DNA of 64,000 nucleotides from the NCBI GenBank assembly GCA_016704535.1, contig JADIZZ010000004.1, forward strand, positions 434,001-498,000, read 5' to 3'. This stretch comes from Betaproteobacteria bacterium. Its GTDB lineage: Bacteria; Pseudomonadota; Gammaproteobacteria; Burkholderiales; Burkholderiaceae_C. Positions 60,458 through 64,000 of the stretch are shown here, piece after piece. Position 1 is the stretch's first letter. Each line of letters opens with the position of its first letter. Made by a program: the position numbers and the translations under genes. The notes beneath the pieces were generated by a model that searched no databases, had not been told where the DNA came from, and saw nothing but the letters and a program-made list of their open reading frames with translations.

Positions 60458-62005
60458 ATGACGGACCACAACCTCTTCTCGGCGCTGCGCGCCGCCTTTC
60501 CGGCCGATCTCGACGCCACGGCCATCGAGACTGCCGACACGGCCGCGCCGCTCTTCTATACCTGGCGCGACATCGAACGGAGCACGGCCATGCTGGCCAA
60601 CCTCATCGACAGCCTGGCGCTGCCGCCGGCCTCGCGCATCGCCGTGCAGACCGAGAAGAGCGTCGAGGCGCTGATGCTCTACTTGGCGGTGCTGCGCGCC
60701 GGGCACGTGTTCCTGCCGCTGAACACGGCCTACCAGGCCGGCGAGATCGAGTACTTCATCGGCAACGCCGAGCCGGCGATGGTGGTGTGCGCCGGCAAGA
60801 ACTTCGGTTGGGTCAGCAAGATCGCCTTCCTCGCCGGCACGAAACACGTCTTCACGCTCAACGACGACCGCACGGGCACGCTGCTGGACCGTGCGGCCTT
60901 CCACGGCGACACGCACACGCCCGCCGAGCGTGGCGCCGACGACCTGGCCGCCGTCCTCTACACCAGCGGCACCACCGGGCGCAGCAAGGGCGCCATGCTC
61001 ACGCACGGCAACCTGCTGAGCAACGCGCAGGTGCTGCACCGCGCGTGGGGCTGGCGTCGCCCTGAAGAAGGCGGCGACGTACTCATCCATGCACTGCCCA
61101 TCTTCCACGTGCACGGCCTCTTCGTGGCCAGCCACGGCGCGCTGCTGGCCGGCGCGAAGATGATCTGGTTCGCCCGCTTCGACCCGCGCGCCGTGGCCGC
61201 GCGGCTGCCCGAGGCCACCGTGTTCATGGGCGTGCCCACGCTCTACGTGCGGCTGCTGGGCGAACCCACGCTGAACAGGTCGGCCTGCGCCCACATGCGG
61301 CTCTTCGTCAGCGGCTCGGCGCCGATGCTGGTGGAAACATTCGACAGCTGGCACCAGCGCACCGGCCACAGCATCCTGGAACGCTACGGCATGAGCGAGA
61401 CGGTGATGCTCACCAGCAACCCCTATCGCCCGGAAGGCGCGCGCCGTGGCGGCACCGTGGGGCCGGCGCTGCCCGGCGTGGGCGTGCGTGTGCACGACGA
61501 GCAGGGCCGCGCGCTGCCGGCCGGCGAGATCGGCGGCATCGAGGTGCGCGGGCCCAACGTCTTCAAGGGCTACTGGCGCATGCCCGAGAAGACGAAGGAG
61601 GAGTTCACCGCCGATGGCTGGTTCAAGACCGGCGACGTGGGCAAGATCGACGCCGACGGCTACGTCACCATCGTCGGCCGCAGCAAGGACCTCATCATCA
61701 CCGGCGGCTACAACGTCTACCCGGCCGAGATCGAAGGCTACGTCAACGAGCTGCCGGGCGTGGCCGAATCGGCCGTGGTGGGCGTGCCGCACAAGGACTT
61801 CGGCGAAGCCGTGGTGGCCGTGGTGGTGCGCAAGCCCGGCGCGGTGCTCGACGGCGCGGCGGTGGCGGCGGCGCTGAAGACGCAGATCGCCAACTTCAAG
61901 GTGCCCAAACAGGTCTTCGTCGTCGACGAACTGCCGCGCAACGCGATGGGCAAGGTGCAGAAGAACTTGCTGCGCGACCAGCACAAGGGTCTGTTCGGGG
62001 CTTGA
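60458..62005 (+). CDS. matB: Malonyl-CoA synthetase
   Basis: MatB activates malonate with ATP and CoA. The 515-residue ANL-family enzyme has the phosphate loop YTSGTTGRSKGAML near residue 168, the acyl pocket around IHALPIFHVHGLF, YGMSETVML, the hinge GWFKTGDVGKIDADGYV near 395 and the C-terminal catalytic Lys in PRNAMGKVQKN near 495. Substrate assignment rests on the sequence similarity to MatB and the matA neighbour. Confidence 0.94.
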   Translation: MTDHNLFSALRAAFPADLDATAIETADTAAPLFYTWRDIERSTAMLANLIDSLALPPASRIAVQTEKSVEALMLYLAVLRAGHVFLPLNTAYQAGEIEYFIGNAEPAMVVCAGKNFGWVSKIAFLAGTKHVFTLNDDRTGTLLDRAAFHGDTHTPAERGADDLAAVLYTSGTTGRSKGAMLTHGNLLSNAQVLHRAWGWRRPEEGGDVLIHALPIFHVHGLFVASHGALLAGAKMIWFARFDPRAVAARLPEATVFMGVPTLYVRLLGEPTLNRSACAHMRLFVSGSAPMLVETFDSWHQRTGHSILERYGMSETVMLTSNPYRPEGARRGGTVGPALPGVGVRVHDEQGRALPAGEIGGIEVRGPNVFKGYWRMPEKTKEEFTADGWFKTGDVGKIDADGYVTIVGRSKDLIITGGYNVYPAEIEGYVNELPGVAESAVVGVPHKDFGEAVVAVVVRKPGAVLDGAAVAAALKTQIANFKVPKQVFVVDELPRNAMGKVQKNLLRDQHKGLFGA

Positions 62006-62012
62006 GGCTGCG

Positions 62013-63056
62013 ATGCGGCTGCTCATCCTCGGTGGCACCCGTTTTCTCGGCCGTCACCTGGCGCAGCAGGCCCTGGCCGCCGGCCACGAACTGACGCTGC
62101 TGCACCGTGGCCGCAGCGCGGCAGACCTCTTTCCCGAAGCGGAACACCTCATCGCCGACCGCGACCGCGAAGGCGAATTCGACGCCGCCTTGAACGGCGC
62201 ATTGGCCGGTGGCGCCTGGGACGCCGTCGTCGACACCAGCGCCTACCTGCCGCGGCAGGTGCGCAGCGCCGCAGCGGCGCTGGCCGGGCGCGTGGGGCAA
62301 TACCAACTGGTCTCGACGATCAGCGTCTACGCCGGTTTCGACGCCGCCGTCACGACCGAGGACGCATCGCTGCAGGTGTTGCCAGACCCCAAGGTGCAGG
62401 TCGTCGACGGCAGCACCTACGGCGGCCTGAAGGCGCTGTGCGAGGCCGCGGCCTACGAAGGTTTCGAGGATGCTTGCCTGGTCTCGCGTCCCGGCTTGCT
62501 GGTCGGCCCCTTCGACCCCACGGGCCGCTTCACATGGTGGGTGCAGCGCTTCGTGCGTGCCGACTCGGGCGACGACGACGAGACCGAAGTGCTGGCTCCT
62601 GGCGATCCGGCTACGCCGGTGCAGTTCATCGACGCACGCGATGCCGCCGCGTGGATGCTGCACCAGGCCGAGGCCGGCCACCGCGGCACCTGCAACCTCA
62701 CCGGCCCGGAGAACCCCGCGACGATGGGCGAGCTGCTGGCGACCGCACGCGACACACTGGCGCCGACGTCGGAACTGCTGTGGGTCGATGAGGCCTTTCT
62801 GCTCGAACAAGGCGTGGCGCCTTGGAGCGACTTGCCGGTGTGGCTGCCTCTCGCGCAAAGCGGCGTGCACCGCGTCGACATCACGCGCGCGCTGGATACC
62901 GGCCTGCAGTGCCGACCCTGGGCGCAGACGCTGCGCGACACCGCCGCCTGGGCCGCCACCGCCACACCGCCGGCGCCAGGTGGCCCGCTGCGTCCACCGG
63001 TGGGCCTAGCGCCCGAGCGCGAGGCGAACCTGCGAGCCGCATGGCGCGCGCGCTGA
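62013..63056 (+). CDS. NAD-dependent epimerase/reductase-like SDR protein
   Basis: The 347-residue protein has an N-terminal Rossmann fold with LILGGTRFLGRHLAQ (GGxxFLG), LLHRGRSAADLF, and VVDTSAYLPRQV, then an extended-SDR-like YGGLK pair near residue 140. The pattern is that of the atypical extended SDRs of the isoflavone-reductase/CSP41-like group; substrate unknown. It begins 7 bp after the matB stop, so it is probably expressed with the malonate genes, though no link to malonate is known. Confidence 0.8.
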   Translation: MRLLILGGTRFLGRHLAQQALAAGHELTLLHRGRSAADLFPEAEHLIADRDREGEFDAALNGALAGGAWDAVVDTSAYLPRQVRSAAAALAGRVGQYQLVSTISVYAGFDAAVTTEDASLQVLPDPKVQVVDGSTYGGLKALCEAAAYEGFEDACLVSRPGLLVGPFDPTGRFTWWVQRFVRADSGDDDETEVLAPGDPATPVQFIDARDAAAWMLHQAEAGHRGTCNLTGPENPATMGELLATARDTLAPTSELLWVDEAFLLEQGVAPWSDLPVWLPLAQSGVHRVDITRALDTGLQCRPWAQTLRDTAAWAATATPPAPGGPLRPPVGLAPEREANLRAAWRAR

Positions 63057-63199
63057 GCGCGACAGGCCACTATTCATCGCCACGGCGAGCGTCTGATCGG
63101 CGCCAGCCTGCACTTCGTCGCAAGGGCGTGGCCGCGCCTGGATGAGGTGCCTACAGTTCACTCCATCGCATCACCGACCCGCCGCCGAAGGAGCCCCAA

Positions 63200-63391
63200 A
63201 TGAACACCCTGAACCATCGCGCCACAGCCCACCGCATCACCTCGCTCGGCCTGTCGGCCGTGCTCACGCTGAGCATTCTGGCCAGCATCAATCTGCTGGC
63301 CGTGGAACCCGCGCCCGACAGCCTGCTGGCGAAGCGCAGCGCTCCCGTTGCGGTGGCCGCGGCACCCGCTTCGGCCAGCCCGCGCAGCTGA
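63200..63391 (+). CDS. Small single-helix membrane protein
   Basis: The 63-residue protein has a short polar N-terminus, one membrane helix (SLGLSAVLTLSILASINLLAV, residues 15-35) and an Ala/Ser/Pro C-terminal tail. The ATG is preceded by AAGGAG with correct spacing and a strong terminator follows, so it looks like a complete small gene. I recall comparable short proteins in Burkholderiales, but no function. Confidence 0.65.
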   Translation: MNTLNHRATAHRITSLGLSAVLTLSILASINLLAVEPAPDSLLAKRSAPVAVAAAPASASPRS

Positions 63392-63418
63392 CCGCCAGCC
63401 CCGGCGGCCGGTGCAACA

Positions 63419-63447
63419 GAAGCCCCGCGATGCGGGGCTTCTTTCAT
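63419..63447 (+). terminator. Terminator of the small membrane protein gene
   Basis: GAAGCCCCGC (63419-63428) and GCGGGGCTTC (63432-63441) form a 10-bp stem with a 3-base loop, followed by TTTCATT. Confidence 0.9.
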
Positions 63448-63782
63448 TGTGCGGCGGGTCTCTCGGCCAGCCGCACGCCTCGTCGGGTTCACCGTGGCTC
63501 ACACGAGCCACTGCGGGTGCAAGACACTGAAGGATGGCAAACGTGGTGCAGACGCTGTGGCGTAAATCGCGCAGCGCTCCGCCGACTTGGGGCCAAGTTA
63601 CCCGGGCAAGTTGAAGGGCCGCTTGCGACCGTGTGAGAACGCCCGATGAAGTCTGGGTGGCAGGCGTGCGGAGCAGTGGCCATCGAGGACTGTTCAGTTC
63701 GACCAGTACGCGTGTCGCGGCCTGATGCCGGCCCCACTCAGTTGTCGGGGTAGTTGAGCCTCGAATAGGCATGTAAAAGGGC
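63448..63782. other. No gene recognised, upstream/flank of IS element
   Basis: This 335-bp stretch contains short open frames only, none with a credible start site or familiar sequence. It probably holds the right or left end of the insertion sequence that continues beyond the window, but I could not define its terminal inverted repeat. Confidence 0.5.
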
Positions 63783-64000
63783 TCACGCCCTCGCAAATCT
63801 CATCGCCTTCATCGTTTCAGCAATACCCAACAGGCTCATCAGCCGCTTGAGGTTGTATGCCAGCACGTGCAGGCTGACTTCCGTCGGCACATGCTTCAGC
63901 GTCTTCATCAGGAAGTGCGTCGAGCCCATCCAGTACTTGAGTGTCCCGAAGACGTGCTCGACCGTGCGCCTTCGGATCTTCATCGCGTTGGGGTTGCGGT
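63783..64000 (-). mobile_element. IS1182-type transposase, C-terminal part, cut by window edge
   Basis: The last ~72 codons of a DDE transposase are visible. They carry RRRTVEHVFGTLK, fitting the Y-(2)-R-(3)-E-(6)-K signature with the third catalytic acid (Glu), then STHFLMKTLKHVPTEVSLHVLAYNLKRLMSLLG, which is typical of the IS1182/IS5 superfamily ending. The rest lies beyond 64000. Whether the copy is intact cannot be judged. Confidence 0.85.

Noticed and set aside
63489..63737. 82-codon minus-strand frame near the IS element
   Set aside because: No recognisable domain, no ribosome-binding site, and typical of chance frames in flanks of insertion sequences.

Overview
This window reads as a piece of chromosome from a high-GC betaproteobacterium of the order Burkholderiales, probably near Rubrivivax, Leptothrix or the Comamonadaceae/Sphaerotilaceae. 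I infer this from protein style and from gene neighbourhoods known in that group: ampD-pilR-pilS-PP0621-ypjD-ffh, pilB-pilC-pilD-coaE-zapD-yacG, rplU-rpmA-obgE-proB, and an Ala/Lys-rich histone H1-like protein. No species can be named from the sequence alone. Nearly all of the window is core genome, densely packed, with many 4-base gene overlaps.

Layout. 1-3.3 kb: an odd SGNH-like lipoprotein cut by the window edge, tsaC and purEK. 3.3-5.0 kb: a lower-GC TPR-like gene and the histone-like gene. 5.3-9.9 kb: class Ia ribonucleotide reductase nrdAB with a promoter carrying two NrdR-like boxes. 10-18.5 kb: ampD, the PilSR two-component system, ypjD, the SRP GTPase ffh and its receptor ftsY. 18.6-25.3 kb: tRNA-Met, miaB (with an abnormal C-terminal read-through), hemA, prfA, prmC, an envelope protein and grxD. 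25.3-32.6 kb: a lytic transglycosylase, proS, rppH, proB-obgE-rpmA-rplU, ispB and tRNA-Pro. 32.8-38.4 kb: type IV pilus assembly genes pilBCD with coaE, zapD and yacG. 38.4-42 kb: a tightly overlapped periplasmic operon (amidohydrolase, small His/Met protein, di-heme peroxidase) divergent from a persulfide dioxygenase-rhodanese fusion. 42-49.3 kb: groESL under CIRCE, a DUF1631 gene, engB, cytochrome c4 and the msrPQ methionine sulfoxide repair pair. 49.3-57.2 kb: a double-length UvrA and a PAS/CZB chemoreceptor. 57.3-62 kb: a malonate utilisation cluster (GntR regulator, matA, a solute-binding protein, matB). 62-64 kb: an SDR protein, a 63-residue membrane protein and the 3' end of an IS1182-type transposase.

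The strongest unusual signals are: (i) at least five genes (ypjD, hemA, the DUF1631 gene, engB, gntR), and nearly ispB, whose -10-like hexamer lies only 5-9 bases upstream of the start codon with no usable Shine-Dalgarno, suggesting leaderless mRNAs; (ii) a miaB frame that has lost its normal stop and runs about 140 codons across an antisense membrane gene; (iii) the 38.4-40.8 kb operon, which looks like an uncharacterised periplasmic redox/metal system; (iv) the tandem-fused UvrA; and (v) an nrdA promoter whose -10 is covered by an NrdR-like box, with a second box exactly 32 bp away. No CRISPR array, prophage or classical defence island is visible.
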